64,000 nucleotides of DNA from Ochotona curzoniae (lineage: Eukaryota > Chordata > Mammalia > Lagomorpha > Ochotonidae): positions 2,480,001 to 2,544,000 of the forward strand of contig NW_024466399.1 of the NCBI RefSeq assembly GCF_017591425.1. Reading direction: 5' to 3'. Below are positions 49,791 to 60,839 of this stretch, in pieces. The notes under the pieces were generated by a model. It worked only from the letters and a program-made list of their open reading frames with translations. It was not told where the DNA came from and made no database searches. Position 1 is the stretch's first letter. Each line of letters opens with the position of its first letter. The translations under genes and the position numbers were made by a program.

Positions 49791-49964
49791 TAAATCCATG
49801 AAGTTGATTATTTGGTTGGTACTGACTCAAATAGAAAAATATTTGCCGATGTAAACCAAACTATTTGAGAGATCTATTTAAGAGATATTAGATGTGAAGG
49901 GTTGGGTATTAGAGGAGAAATTAAATCACATTAAGAAGGATGGTGTGTTAAGTTTCAAAAATTT

Positions 49965-50250
49965 TGATCGTTTGAGAGACAGAGTGAGGAGAAAGGAGAG
50001 AGAGAAAGATAAAGAGATCTGCTAACTGTTGGGTCACTCTCCAAGTGGCCACACTGGCACTCCATGCTGGCCTCCCATATGGATGCCAGAGACTCAAGCA
50101 CATGGCCATCTTCTCCTTTCTTCCCAGATACATTAGCACACAGTTGTGTTGGAACTAGAGCAGCAAAGACACAAACCTGCATTTCAATATGGGATGCCAG
50201 TGTCATAGGCAAGACTGTATTGGCTACACCACGATACTAGTCCTACGAAT
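49965..50250 (-). repeat. CSINE, diverged
   Basis: Antisense copy: GA-rich block, 'aactgttgggtcactctcca', 'tcccagatacattagcac', 'caatatgggatgccagtgtc', 'ggctacaccacgatactagt'. It inserted 180 bases after a sense copy. Confidence 0.85.
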
Positions 50251-50365
50251 GGTGTTTAAAATAAAGTAATACTCAAGCTGTTTTTTTAAATTGAAAATTG
50301 CATGACTAAAACTGAAAAAAAAAAGGTTGTATGAGCTCCATCACATGCTTTATTTAAGATGTTGA

Positions 50366-50424
50366 TTTTTTTTTTATTGTTGTTAACATTGTATTATGTG
50401 ATACAGTTTTATAGGCACTGGGGA
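50366..50424 (-). mobile_element. L1 3' UTR terminus (copy 3 of 3), antisense
   Basis: A T-run followed by 'acattgtattatgtgataca' and 'gttttataggcactgggg'. This is the reverse complement of the last 60 bases of the copies ending at 27340 and 45207. It is an extreme 5' truncation. Confidence 0.75.
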
Positions 50425-50624
50425 AAAATTCTTAAAATACAGCTCAAAGAGAAGGTAGAACTCTGAAGCTCCCTTTGTTTTAATTCATCTTTTTTATCAA
50501 GCACTATCTCTAAAAATCCTGTCTTGGGGATCAAGTTCAACCCCTTTTCTCCACTCCTACTTCTACTGTTAGATGGAAGTTCTTCCTCTTACCTGTCCAA
50601 ACAGAAATGGTAGCTTTGCAACTG

Positions 50625-50770
50625 TTTATCACCTTCCAATCTGTAACAACATGGCCAATTGAAACATTTCTGTAATCCTGCCATTCTCTTGCTTAAAACT
50701 CTTAGTTTGTTTCTTTGTTTTAATCCAATGATTAGCCCTAAACTGGCTCTGAAACATCGACATCTTCTCA
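50625..50770 (+). repeat. Possible L2 LINE fragment
   Basis: The layout 'ctgccattctcttgcttaaa', 'actcttagtttgtttc', 'aatgattagccctaaactgg' recalls the L2 3' region (ctcctgctcaaaacccttcaatggctccc...). Weak by eye. Confidence 0.35.
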
Positions 50771-50800
50771 AGTTGGAGTTCAGACTGAAATGTAGCAAAA

Positions 50801-50876
50801 TAATTATATATATATGAATTATATATATTATATATGATATATATTATGTATATATATCTGAATTAAATATATATAT
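50801..50876. repeat. Imperfect (AT)n microsatellite
   Basis: Broken TA/ATAT runs over about 75 bases. It separates the possible L2 fragment from the ribosomal-protein pseudogene. Confidence 0.85.
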
Positions 50877-50959
50877 GGCTGGTAGAACTTTACAACAATG
50901 CATCTTAGTTAACTTGTTTGGCAATGAACATTTAACAGAGGGTCTTGGCAGGTTGTTTT

Positions 50960-51530
50960 TCCAACCCAGGGTTTTTCATACAAAAATCACAGGACACCAG
51001 CCCCTCGCAGACATCAGCCATGGGCTCACTCCAGTCATTCTATCTTCACGTTGCCAAATGCACTCTTTGGTTATGAGACCTTTCCAGGGCCCTCAGCACC
51101 TCAGGCTCCCTGAACTGTAGCAAGTATAAAAATGGCTTTCTGGGCCTGGGACTTGAACAGACTCTTGGCTGGTAGAATCTGAGACTGTTGGGCTGGTTGG
51201 GTGCAAAAATGCTTCCTGTTTGATGTGGGCCCAGTAGGTAAGTGAACCAAGCTTGCAGCTGTGGGTCCTTGTGGGATCTGGGGCTTCCATAGGACCCTGG
51301 TGGCAGTGATGAGAGCCCCAGCAGGTGCACTCATGGCCTTGGCACCATTGACTTCAACTTCTCCAGGACCTTCTTCTTAGGTTTCTAGGGGAAAATGTAG
51401 GATTCTCAGGATCTTGGGGTACATTGCCTTAAGTGATTCCTGTCTTTTCCGTTGGAATGTCTTACAGTGTTTCTGTGCCATTTTGAAAACTGCTTGTATG
51501 TGCTGTAGTTCCTGAACTTGGTCATGTCTG
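50960..51530 (-). pseudogene. RPL29P: Processed pseudogene of ribosomal protein L29
   Basis: A decayed, intronless copy of RPL29 mRNA on minus. The parent encodes a small basic protein of the cytosolic large ribosomal subunit. The start codon is at about 51525 on minus. The first codons read MTKFRNYSTYKQFSKWHRN, which lines up with the RPL29 N-terminus (basic, with the conserved SRKWHRN motif). After a shift, 'gtgccaaggccatgagtgca' matches the NAKAMSA segment. The C-terminal alanine/proline/lysine-rich part is blurred. The 3' UTR is recognisable ('aggggctggtgtcctgtgat', 'ttttgtatgaaaaaccctgg'), so the copy extends past the stop codon. Frameshifts and stops are numerous; the poly(A) tail is lost. 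Insertion by L1 machinery is the standard explanation. RPL29 has many such copies in mammals. Confidence 0.8.
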
Positions 51531-52991
51531 CACTGTCTAGTCTACGGCTTCCATAGCTGTAGCTTTTCATTTGCTTACTGTTTTTAGACATGATATTTTT
51601 CTAGGAAAATTCACCTTGCTGTAATGTGCAGCATTGATTCTAAGGAAAGATTCCTAAACTTCAAAGGCCCAGTGATTAAACTATTGAAAAATTGTAGGTC
51701 ATCAAAAATGAGGTTCTGAGGCAAGTGGACCACAGATTGGAAAGGCAGGGAGAAATGTCAACAGCTGATAGACACAAAGTCAAGAGAAAGAAAAAAGAGA
51801 GAAAAGTAAAATCAAGCACTTAAAATAACTGATTCATGAATTACATAGTTTAAAAATAAGTTTTTCTTCAATCCTTCCAAGATAAAAGTGTGATAACAAG
51901 TTTGATGTTCCCATGAGATCATCGGAACTCACAAGACTGGTGTAGTGAGTTGCTGGTCAAAGCAGAGAAAGCTCCAAGATGTTCTGGCTTCGGTGGCTTC
52001 TTTGCAGCTTTTCTACACAAGCACCAACCCTGTCATTCCTGACAAAAAAAAGTCCACATTTCCTGTGACAGAGTACCATCCATCACAGGTGGAGCAGCAC
52101 CTCCATTGACTGTGTCAATGGCAATGGCTTATTTCGATTTTGTTTTTGTCGTCTTGTTACTCTGCATCAGTGATCACAACAGACCTGCTTCAAGGCCTTG
52201 ACCTTCAGAAAGTCCGTGTCTCAGAGAAGGCCTTACAGGTCATCTTATCGGCTGTGAAGTAAGGCAAGACAATGATATCATCACCCTAAGATAATCTCCC
52301 AGGCTGCTATCCTAGTCCACATTCTACTAAGGCAATAAACATTGTGAATAAATACCATGGTCATGCTCCATGTTTGCTGGATTTAAGGGTTTTCAGCTGG
52401 GAGAGGAGCACTGGCTATTGCACAGCTGTTCCTGTGTTATTTGTAACTGGATGTATCATGCTGAGTTTTAGAAGTCTTGGAAGTGTGCCTAATTAAGGTC
52501 AAGTCCACCCACCTGCAACTTCATATAAATGTCTTTAGACCGCGTTTACAAGCAGAAGACTGCTTCTGCTAAGGTTGAAGGACACAAACTTGAACACGGC
52601 TTCTACTAGCCAGATGTGCCTCGTTGAGATTCCCCAGTGTAGACATGGACATGAATGTCAGTTTGGACATGAATAAGCTGGGATGGAGAAGCGGCAGGAT
52701 GCTTGTGGCTTTAGGTCTCCCCATCCTGTAGTTGACTGAAGGAAACCGCAAGCACGTGGCTGGGGTAAGGCCTAGCCTGGAGACATGGGTCCCAAGGAGT
52801 CCTTTCTTTGGAACACGGAAAGAACACAGAACTGTTTCAGAAAGAAAACAGTCCGGGACCGTAATGTGGCGATATGATTACTAAAGAAATGAGGTTTTGA
52901 AAAGAATCATGCAAATAGAGAGAATGGAAAAGGAATGTGCTTTTTGCCAAGTTGATATCAGAGATAGAGATGTTTTATTTCTCAAAGAGAA
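51531..52991. other. Unrecognised sequence
   Basis: No repeat recognised. The stretch 51960-52760 is not AT-rich and reads like decayed transcribed or coding sequence ('cttcaaggccttgaccttca'), so another old pseudogene is possible, but I cannot name a parent. Confidence 0.35.
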
Positions 52992-53290
52992 TTCCCAGAG
53001 ACAGCTGTGGAGCAGTTGGCTAAGGAATGGCCCAAGACACTGGCGTCCCATATGGACGCCAGTTTGAATCATCAGACTCTCTGCTAACATACCTGGGAAA
53101 GCAGCAGAAGATAACCTGTGTGTGTAAGCCTGTACCAGCCTGTGTGAAACCCAGATGGAGTTCTAGCCTCCTGGCTTCAGCCCTGGCCCTTGCGAGCATT
53201 TGGGAAGAGAATCAGCGATTGGAAAATCTCCGTCTCTCTCTGCCTCCCTCTCCCCGCGTAACTTTGTCAAAATAAGTAGATAGTTCTTTT
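52992..53290 (+). repeat. CSINE, diverged
   Basis: Sense copy: 'agacagctgtggagcagttg', 'actggcgtcccatatggacg', 'cctgggaaagcagcagaaga', 'gcatttgggaagagaatcag', 'ctctctgcctccctctcccc' and an A-rich end. Confidence 0.9.
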
Positions 53291-55761
53291 TAAGAGAGAG
53301 CTGCTAAAAGCTTTCCGATTTAATAGCATCGTCTCCCTGGATTCCTGCCCTGGGGAACTGTGAGTATCGTGGGGAGTAAAGACTTAGCAGAGGGTTCTTA
53401 CCTTCCTGGGCAGCTGGACATTTCCATCCATGCTCAGGTTCCTATTTCGTTGATTTTACCTAGGATTTTCTGATTTTATAACGGTGCAAAAGCCACCAGT
53501 GGTCAGGAAATCCTACACTTGAAGGCTAGGTTCAACTCTTTCCTGGCTAACTCGTGGCGATCAGACCCAGTCCCTGCAGTCACAGGGAAAGTGTGCCGTG
53601 TGGCTTAGGTGCAATGCATAGAGTGGGAGAGGTAGACTCAGAGCAAGCCTCGTTCATACTATTTTCAATTTACCAAAGCTTAATTCTAGATGTAACTTCG
53701 GTGTTAGTTGTAAAGCATTTATACTCCTCTTTTAAAAGTTAGTTTTGGATCAAGAAAAATAAGAAATGCATTTAACAACATTGTGTGACAGTTTTATATC
53801 TGTATATGTATGTATGCATGTGCATATATGTGTATATATGCATATGCGTATATATACAAACATATGTGAATAGATATGCGTGTGTGCATATGACATCAGG
53901 AAACTATGAGATTGAAAACATTGCCACATAAAATTTTATAAAATTTAAAAATTGACTACAATTTTGGTTAATTTAGTAACATCTTTAAGGTCTTTGTTTT
54001 GTGATGATACCTGACAAATGTGCCCATCCCAAAGTAGTTTTAACCTGTTCCAAACTGCTTCTGTTCTACTGAGCAGAATTTCAATCTGTAAACATATAAC
54101 AAATATACGTGTTTTATTAAGAAAAATTTATCCAGCAGTCACTGATATTTCTGTCCCAATCTTTGCTATTACACAGAACATGTGTTCTGCTGGTGGAAGG
54201 CCATAGGATATCCAAATGAATACATAGCATGCCCTTGATTGATGCTTTTGAATAGCAAGGGAAAGAGTGTGTGTGTAAGGGGAGGGTCATATTGTAAATT
54301 GTGAAGCTAACAATAGTTAAATTTTAAACAACAGAAAATACTCATGAACTGTGTTCTGATATCGTCTGACTCATTCATGCTTGCAGTTAGGGACACTGCT
54401 GAATAAAAAGCCCATTTGTTTTTCTGCTTAATTTTTTCCTCCTAATTCACAAGATGGATAGTTAACTTTTCTTCCTCTTTAATCTCATGTCATCTCATGG
54501 CTAATTTCTTCAGCCAACGTGGATAATAGTGACAGAATCTGTGTGGTACAGATCTGGGTGGTACAGGCTCAGCAGAAGCATTTGGGGAAATATGTCATTA
54601 ACAAATAGAAGGCAAATGGTTGTCAGTCGCCCCAATACTTCCATCCCTTCTATGCTGCATGAATCCCTGGCATCTTTGAGCCATATTGGGTGTATGTCTT
54701 TTTAGAGTCGCCCATCATAAATGTAATTTTCAGTTTGTGTATTTACACAGGGTGTTGGGGAGCCAAACCATTTGGCATTTGAATGAACTGAAGGCTAGCA
54801 TGTACTTTCAGAAGTTTAGAATATTAAAATACAATCTTCCCAAACACAGACCTCTTCCTCCCCGAGTCTGGCTGGACCCTGGGAGTCTGTAAGTTCATTC
54901 ATATTCAACTGTTGAAATTTGAAAATCTTAAAAAAATAAGAAAGGTTTTTGTTCCAGATATTTTTCTTGTCATTATTTTTGAAGTATTATAGCATAACAA
55001 TTATTTACATAATAATTATATTAGATATTTTAAGTACAAAGGTGATTTTTTAAAGGTTTATGGAGAAATAGAAGTGAAAGATACATTTATTTTGACATAA
55101 AAATGTTTGAAAATCATGTCTTTGTCATACTATGCAATTCCCATGAAGTCTTCTTATGCATCAATTTTAAATATGTTTTCATCAAAACAAATCTTTCACT
55201 TCCATGTTCACAAATCTTTGTAAGTATCTGTGTAATCTTGAGATGGTTTAAATTGTATGAAAGGTCGTATGTAAAATCAGTGCCATTTTATACAAGGGAC
55301 TACAAGCATTGTGGGATTTTCTCATGCTTCCTGAACCGGGTTCCCCGTGATGCTGAAGGGATAACTGGATACAGTCAATGAGCTTTCTGGTGACAGTATA
55401 ATTGAGTATTTCCCACTGATATTCTTAACTCAATTGATGATTTTTTTAAAGCTAATTTCCAAGGAGTTGGCTGAAGTGCATATCAACATTTTATCAAAGA
55501 AATAGAAAAATTTTCTTTGGAAATAGTAAATGTTCTCAGGTGAGAAACACGTTGTTTTCTCTTCCATACAAAATCCCTGTGTTTAAATCATTTTCAGATA
55601 AACCAACAATGTATAATGCACTGCTACTTTTGCGTGCGATGCTTTACAGATTTTTCAAGTCTTGAATTTTTTTGATGATAATAATTTGTTAGCAATCAAT
55701 AAGTTACTTCAAATAAGTCACTTATCTGCCACATGATGTCATAATAACACTTTGTTAAAAG
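53291..55761. other. Unrecognised AT-rich sequence
   Basis: No gene or named repeat apart from the (TGTATA)n run. The plus-strand frame 55103-55381 (92 codons) has no recognisable domain. Confidence 0.4.
53797..53890. repeat. (TGTATA/TGCATA)n repeat
   Basis: Alternating purine-pyrimidine hexamer-like repeat. It could adopt non-B DNA but is common in mammalian genomes. Confidence 0.8.
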
Positions 55762-55835
55762 AGCATTTTATTTATTTGATAGATAAGATAGAGGGAGAAG
55801 GAGAGAGGGGGAGAAACAGAGAGGATGAAACGTCA
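55762..55835 (-). repeat. CSINE tail fragment
   Basis: 'cattttatttatttgataga' followed by a GA-rich block and 'cgtcacccagtgggg'. This is the complement of the CSINE 3' end only. Confidence 0.6.
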
Positions 55836-55839
55836 CCCA

Positions 55840-56310
55840 GTGGGGCTTTAACAACAAAGTACTACAATTTGAGTGATTTTAAAGACAAGTTCAGGATCTT
55901 AGTTCTGCAGGCTATAAGATTGAGATGAGGATTGGCTCCTGTTGAAGTCTGTGAAGACATACTCCAGGCACCACTCCTTGGCTTTTGGAAGATCAGCTCG
56001 CTCCCTGTCTCTTCACATTATCCTCCCTCGTGTGTGTTCTTATCCAAGTTTCTCTTCTTGAAACAACCACAGTCAATGTAGGCTAGAGCATGCATGAAAA
56101 GCTTCAGTTCAATTTAATGACTCCTGAAAAAACCATATCGCCATTACAGTCCTGCCTGTTGTCGAATAACCCTTGGAATGTGAAGATTGTGCAAGCTTTC
56201 AAAGATAATTCATTTCAGAAATCTTATTTTATAGTATCTTATCCTGCAGGATATCAAGGTTAGGGCTTAACATATGAATGTTAAGGGAGGAACAATTTAA
56301 GCATACCACA
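55840..56310 (+). repeat. Ancient mammal-wide interspersed repeat
   Basis: Has the layout of a common old mammalian repeat: 'ggggctttaacaacaaag', 'gatcttagttctgcaggcta', 'ccttggcttttggaagatca', 'ttagggcttaacatatgaat' and 'gggaggaacaatttaagc'. I recognise the pattern from other mammalian genomes but am not sure of its family name. An inner stretch (56180-56260) recurs at 58455-58525. Confidence 0.55.
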
Positions 56311-56939
56311 CCTGTTATAGAGGCATGCGCAAGCCAGTGGGCAGAGACTTTGATAACCAGTAAAGAAGTCAGATGGTGATTATGCTAGGACAGAGTGTAA
56401 AGCCAGGGGAGTAGTGAGGGTCAAGTCAAAGGAAGTGGGTTGGTGCCTAATGCTTCCGCAGGTGTCTTGAACAGGGGTGCAAGCAATGTGTTGGCCAGTG
56501 GATGGGCAACATGGCCAACTGGGTACATATTTTCTGCTTTGCGATGTGCCAATAAGTAGCCTTTTTGCCAAGACTTTTGGTGGAAGATTAATGGGATCTC
56601 ATCTATGTAAAATTCAGGTATCGATGCTACTTTTGAAGATACAAGCTGGAATAAATAATGATGCTACATTACTCAAGCAAGTGTTTACTGTCACCTTAAA
56701 AGCAATCTCCCCAGTTCCCTGTTTTGAGACAGTTTATAGCAACATTTTGCAAGGTCTCAAGGGAACGTGACATCAGCTTCATTTAGGGGAGTCTCACTCC
56801 AGCCACATTCTAGCTGTGCATTCTTCAGAACTCACCTGGTGAATAGAAATCCATGTTCCCTGTAAATGTTCTTCTTATGTCTGTGCACACAGAATGCTTC
56901 TACCTCTGCCATTTGTGAACTATAAGGCCTTAAAGCATT
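56311..56939. other. Unrecognised sequence
   Basis: No repeat or exon recognised. The frame 56477-56770 (97 codons, plus) has no known domain. Confidence 0.4.
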
Positions 56940-57060
56940 GCTCTTTAGTAACGTGACAATAATAAGCCCATATACTTTCCCGTGTTGTTGGGAGGGCTGC
57001 AGTAGGGCCTGACATATAGTGAGCGCTTCAAATGTGTCAGCCATCGGTATTATAAGCAGA
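56940..57060 (+). repeat. MIR 3' part
   Basis: 'gtgacaataataagcccata', 'cctgacatatagtgagcgct' and 'gtcagccatcggtattat' match the 3' half of MIR in order, with a small gap in the middle. Confidence 0.8.
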
Positions 57061-57132
57061 TTATGAATGACATCCAATTTATAGAACTGTGTGTATATAA
57101 GACTTAGCATACACAAATTTTCTAAAAGCCTC

Positions 57133-57154
57133 TGTGTGTGTGTGTGTGTGTGTG
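57133..57154. repeat. (TG)n microsatellite
   Basis: About eleven TG units, just upstream of the SINE target site. Confidence 0.9.
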
Positions 57155-57190
57155 TACTTTAATTTCCCAGTCAAGACAGCTGATGTATTT

Positions 57191-57523
57191 CTTTTTTTTT
57201 TTTTAAGATTTATTTTCATTATTTTTTTATTGGAAAGGCGGATATACAGAGAGAAGAGACAGAGGGGAAGATCTTCCGTCCGATGATTCACTCCCCAAGT
57301 GAGCGCAACGGCCGATGCTATGCCATCCGAAGCCAGGAGACTCTTCCGGGTCTTCCACGCGGGTGCAGGGTCCCAAAGCTTTGGGCCGTCCTCGACTGCT
57401 TTCCCGGGCCACAGGCAGGGAGCTGGAAGGGAAGCGGGGCTGCCGGGATAGAACCGGTGCCCATATGGGATCCCGGGCGTGCAAGGCGAGGACCTTAACC
57501 ACTTGTGCCACCGCGCCGGGCCC
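57191..57523 (-). repeat. Young full-length CSINE with target-site duplication
   Basis: Antisense, almost intact, with many CpGs preserved ('ccaccgcgccgggccc' at the head end). The B box is seen as 'ggttctatcc' on minus. It is flanked by a direct repeat with one mismatch (G/A at the seventh base): 'agctgatgtatttcttt' at 57178-57194 and 'agctgatatatttcttt' at 57525-57541. This is direct evidence of L1-type target-primed insertion. It closely resembles the copy at 19931. The longest plus and minus frames here (up to 148 codons) are repeat artefacts. Confidence 0.96.
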
Positions 57524-57541
57524 AAGCTGATATATTTCTTT

Positions 57542-59599
57542 CAGTGCAAATAACCCCCATTGGAGAGTGACTTACACTCCTGCTTCGACACATATGGCCA
57601 TACAGGGTTAGCCGTCCGTGGTGGGAGCTCCTGCTCATGGTGACCTCTCAGGCTGAGAGGATTCCGTTGCCCTGTGAGGTTGACATCACCACATGAGGCT
57701 TTGGGGTTGATAGTGGTACAGGCTCAGTGGATGCCCTGCAAGACTTGGGTCACGTCTCTTTAGCCCAAGCAAATCAAGCTCTTATTCTTGGTTGGCAGTG
57801 TTAGGACACAAGGCTTTGCCACTGTGGTTCGGGAAAGTGGGCAAGAAGTATGAAAATCTATGATAACCAAGAACGCCTTCCCTAATTATCACAGGGACTT
57901 TATGTCAGATAGTCTTGGGCTCTCATAAATTCTCTAATTACTTAACCATAACAAAGTGTAACCGGTGCAATTTTTAGATAATTTTTCCAAATTGCAATAA
58001 ATTGATTGGCAAACATCCAGAGATGTGTTGGCATCTTTCTTGCGACAGCTATGGGTTCCAGATGCCTGCATTCTTGCCTTATTTTTTACCAGTTACAGAC
58101 ACATGAGGAACTCACCAAGTCTCACCAACTCTAGTTAATGGATCCAGGGATTCGTCAGGACTTTGGAGTTGGAGTTTGTGAACTTCGATTTCTGATGCCC
58201 CCATGGAGCACCTGTGACTTCTGCTACTGACTGCCTCTCCCTGAAGGAAATCCCATATCAGAAACAGTTCATGGTTTACACACACAAGATACCTTCAGCT
58301 TAGATTGCGATGGCTTTTGTATGTTATCTCTATGAAGAGGCAATAAATGTTACTTGTTACTATGATTACGAAGTAAGGGAAAAATGCAAGATTTTATTTT
58401 CAAGAGAAGCTGTATTTTTATGTAAGAAACTGAATATGGTAGTCAAATAATGTTTGGAATTTGAGAGTGTACAAGTTTTAAAAGACAATCCATTTCAAAA
58501 ATCACATTTTATAGACATTCATCTCACAGAAAACCCACGGAGAGGAAAATAGAATTATGAAGGGGATTATGATACGTGTGTGTGTGAGTATGTATGTATG
58601 TACATTTGCAAGTGTATATTATATGAATTTTGATACAAAATAATCTATGATTTATATGTAACAAATGGGAACATAATTTGCAATGCTCTATCAAGAAATA
58701 CCCAAGGTTTTAAGAACACATAATCAAACACATTTTAGATGAAAATTCATGGAAAATTGAGTAATCACGTTTGTTATTAGCTTGACAATTGTTTCTTAAA
58801 GCTCTTGTTGGGAATAACATTTGAGACTTAGCAAAGCGATAATAAAGAAATAAAAGACGTTGAAAAAATAAGCAGCTAAATCTACTCTGGATCAAGCATA
58901 ATTTTGAAACCCACTTCATAAAGAAAAACTCATTTCATGGTTCTGTTAAATTGCTTTTAATTATTTTCAAGGATTAGTAAACACTAAAAAAAAAAAGGGG
59001 GGACTAGAAAGGCTCAGTGCAGCAAAGCCTCGACAGAATAGCTAAAATTAGCCTTTAAAATGAATACTGGATTTTTGAATTAAGAACTTGGATGAAGTCC
59101 TATTGAGGCTTATTGGCTTTCGTCCTTAAGCCTTCAAAAGTACTTATTATGGTCAACCTCTGCTAGGAAACACTATTTATTATGGCTGGCTGGAATCAAA
59201 CTGGGTTAAATAGAAGGATATTTCTAATTGTATTCACTTTCCATACCTTTATTTTTCACGACCCCAATTCATCTTTTTCATTTCGGGAGAGATTCCTCTT
59301 TCACCATTTCTATTTGAAAAATTTCAGCCAACAGATCAAGAGATAAGATAGACAATAGTTCCACATGACTTCCTTACGGTCTATTCCTGTTCTACACCAA
59401 CTAACCGTTCGCACAACCTATAACTACGCATCGTACATACCACAATTTATACGACTGATAAGTTAGTTCCTAGTGATCATTGCTATCCCAGGTCCAAGAT
59501 GCTATACATGGTACACTGTAAATTTTTAAGAGCTAATTTTCATGAACATATATGCTTTCCAGTTATGCATAGTCTGGGATATCTTTTGGAACTGGAATT
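57542..59599. other. Unrecognised sequence
   Basis: 57545-57800 is GC-richer and could be an old repeat that I cannot place. 58455-58525 is the partner of the motif at 56180-56260. 59040-59300 is AT-rich with unique texture. No exon recognised. An A12-G6 run lies near 58987-59003. Confidence 0.4.
58455..58525 (+). repeat. Second copy of a motif from 56180-56260
   Basis: 'ttaaaagacaatccatttca' and 'aaaatcacattttatagaca' align in order with 'ttcaaagataattcatttca' and 'gaaatcttattttatagtat' 2.3 kb upstream, in the same orientation. Possibly a second fragment of the same ancient repeat. Confidence 0.5.
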
Positions 59600-60300
59600 C
59601 CTCGAGATGTAAGCTACGTATGTTTTCTTGTCTCACTAGGTAACATCTGTTTTGCAAGGGAACTGTAACACTTTGCACTCTCAGCAGCACAGTTTGTCTC
59701 CTGTCGCTTTCACCCTTGCCAGCACTTCACTTCCCGTTTGATTCATGTGAGGCGTATGAGTCTTTCAGCTTCATTTTCACTCTCAAAACTGCCATGGCTC
59801 TGCATTTCCACACGAACTTTATGATGACATGCATGGCAGATTTTCATGTTAGCTGAGACATCACGGGAGTTCCACTGAATCTAGGTGTTAGCTTAGAGAA
59901 TGAATGCCTCTAAAACACTGAGTCTTCCGGCTCAGAAGCAAGGTGACTGCCACGACATGTATTTAGGTCTTTAGCACGTGCGCTCTTCGTAATGTTTTCT
60001 CATTTCATTGTAGTGGTCCTGCACATCTTTTGTTATTTTTAAGTGTTTATTGTGTTACTATATAAGCAGTATTTGAAAATTCTATTTTCTATTGCTCTTC
60101 AATATACAAAAAAACACCATTGATTTCATTTATTGACCAATTCTCTAGCAATTTTGCCAACTGTATTTTGCAGTGAATAGATTCTTTCTATATATTTTGA
60201 AGGCAATCCCTACACATTCCAAATAATAATATCTTTATATTCTTTTACAAGTTTTTAAACTTTTTACTGTTACTCTGCTGCAACATGAAAAGTGTCAATG
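59600..60300 (-). mobile_element. Old L1 ORF2 fragments, antisense
   Basis: Antisense L1 text in the expected order: 'cacccttgccagcacttcac' (C-terminal part), 'gtagtggtcctgcacatctt', 'aaacaccattgatttcattt', 'ttgccaactgtattttgcag' (reverse transcriptase part). Strongly diverged. An internal piece is deleted or unrecognisable between about 59800 and 59980. Confidence 0.65.
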
Positions 60301-60518
60301 CAAAAAATTTTTTCATATCCCCATTTACACAGTGATACTGTTCAGGGTTTTCTTTAGATACAAAGAAATGTATATAAGTTGTATATAATAAATGTATATA
60401 AGAGCTATAAGGCATTTATATAAACTGTATATAAGAATAAGTCTTCATGATGAAATCATACTCAGAATAAACAGCTAAATTAAAAACAAAACATTCTTTG
60501 TCATTGAAGAGTCCTCAA

Positions 60519-60838
60519 TGTTGTGCTCCTCATGCTGTTGTGGGTTAAGGAGTTGATTAGTGCTGGTTGGCCTGGGCAGGAACAGGAACTGGGCTTGTGG
60601 CTAAAAACACCTAGACTAATTGGACTCATCTGCACCCAATATCCTGCTAAATGAGGATATGGGGGGCGGGAGAGTATATAAGAGGAAGTGAAGGGGCAAT
60701 AAAGCCAGACTTCACGGACTTCCACCATCACCGGTCTCCTGTCGGTGCTTCGTCCCCACGCCCTCTCCCTGTCCACGTTGCTGCCTCTGCTGACCGGAGC
60801 ATTTTTCTCTACGGGAAAGACGAGTAGATTGTCCCTGG
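60519..60838 (+). mobile_element. Probable solo LTR, second family
   Basis: A G/C-rich block set into L1 sequence, with LTR architecture. A TG start is possible at 60519 or 60536. TATA box tatataag lies at 60675-60682 and a polyadenylation signal aataaa at 60698-60703. A C-rich U5-like tail follows ('cctgtcggtgcttcgtcccc'). CpG content is retained, suggesting moderate age. No retroviral coding sequence or primer-binding site is evident. The 3' limit is uncertain, anywhere between 60800 and 60838. It differs in sequence from the LTR at 7321 but has the same TATA to poly(A) spacing class. Confidence 0.65.
60675..60703 (+). promoter_or_regulatory. LTR TATA box and poly(A) signal
   Basis: TATATAAG at 60675-60682 and AATAAA at 60698-60703, the core U3-R elements of the LTR. 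Confidence 0.55.
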
Positions 60839-60839
60839 G

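Noticed and set aside
57079..57525. 148-codon minus-strand open frame
   Set aside because: It lies almost wholly inside the young CSINE and its (TG)n flank. The same peptide pattern appears in the SINE at 19943-20230, so it is a repeat artefact.
57545..57800. Possible old DNA transposon or LTR fragment
   Set aside because: It felt vaguely familiar but I could not match ordered motifs to any family, so no call is made.
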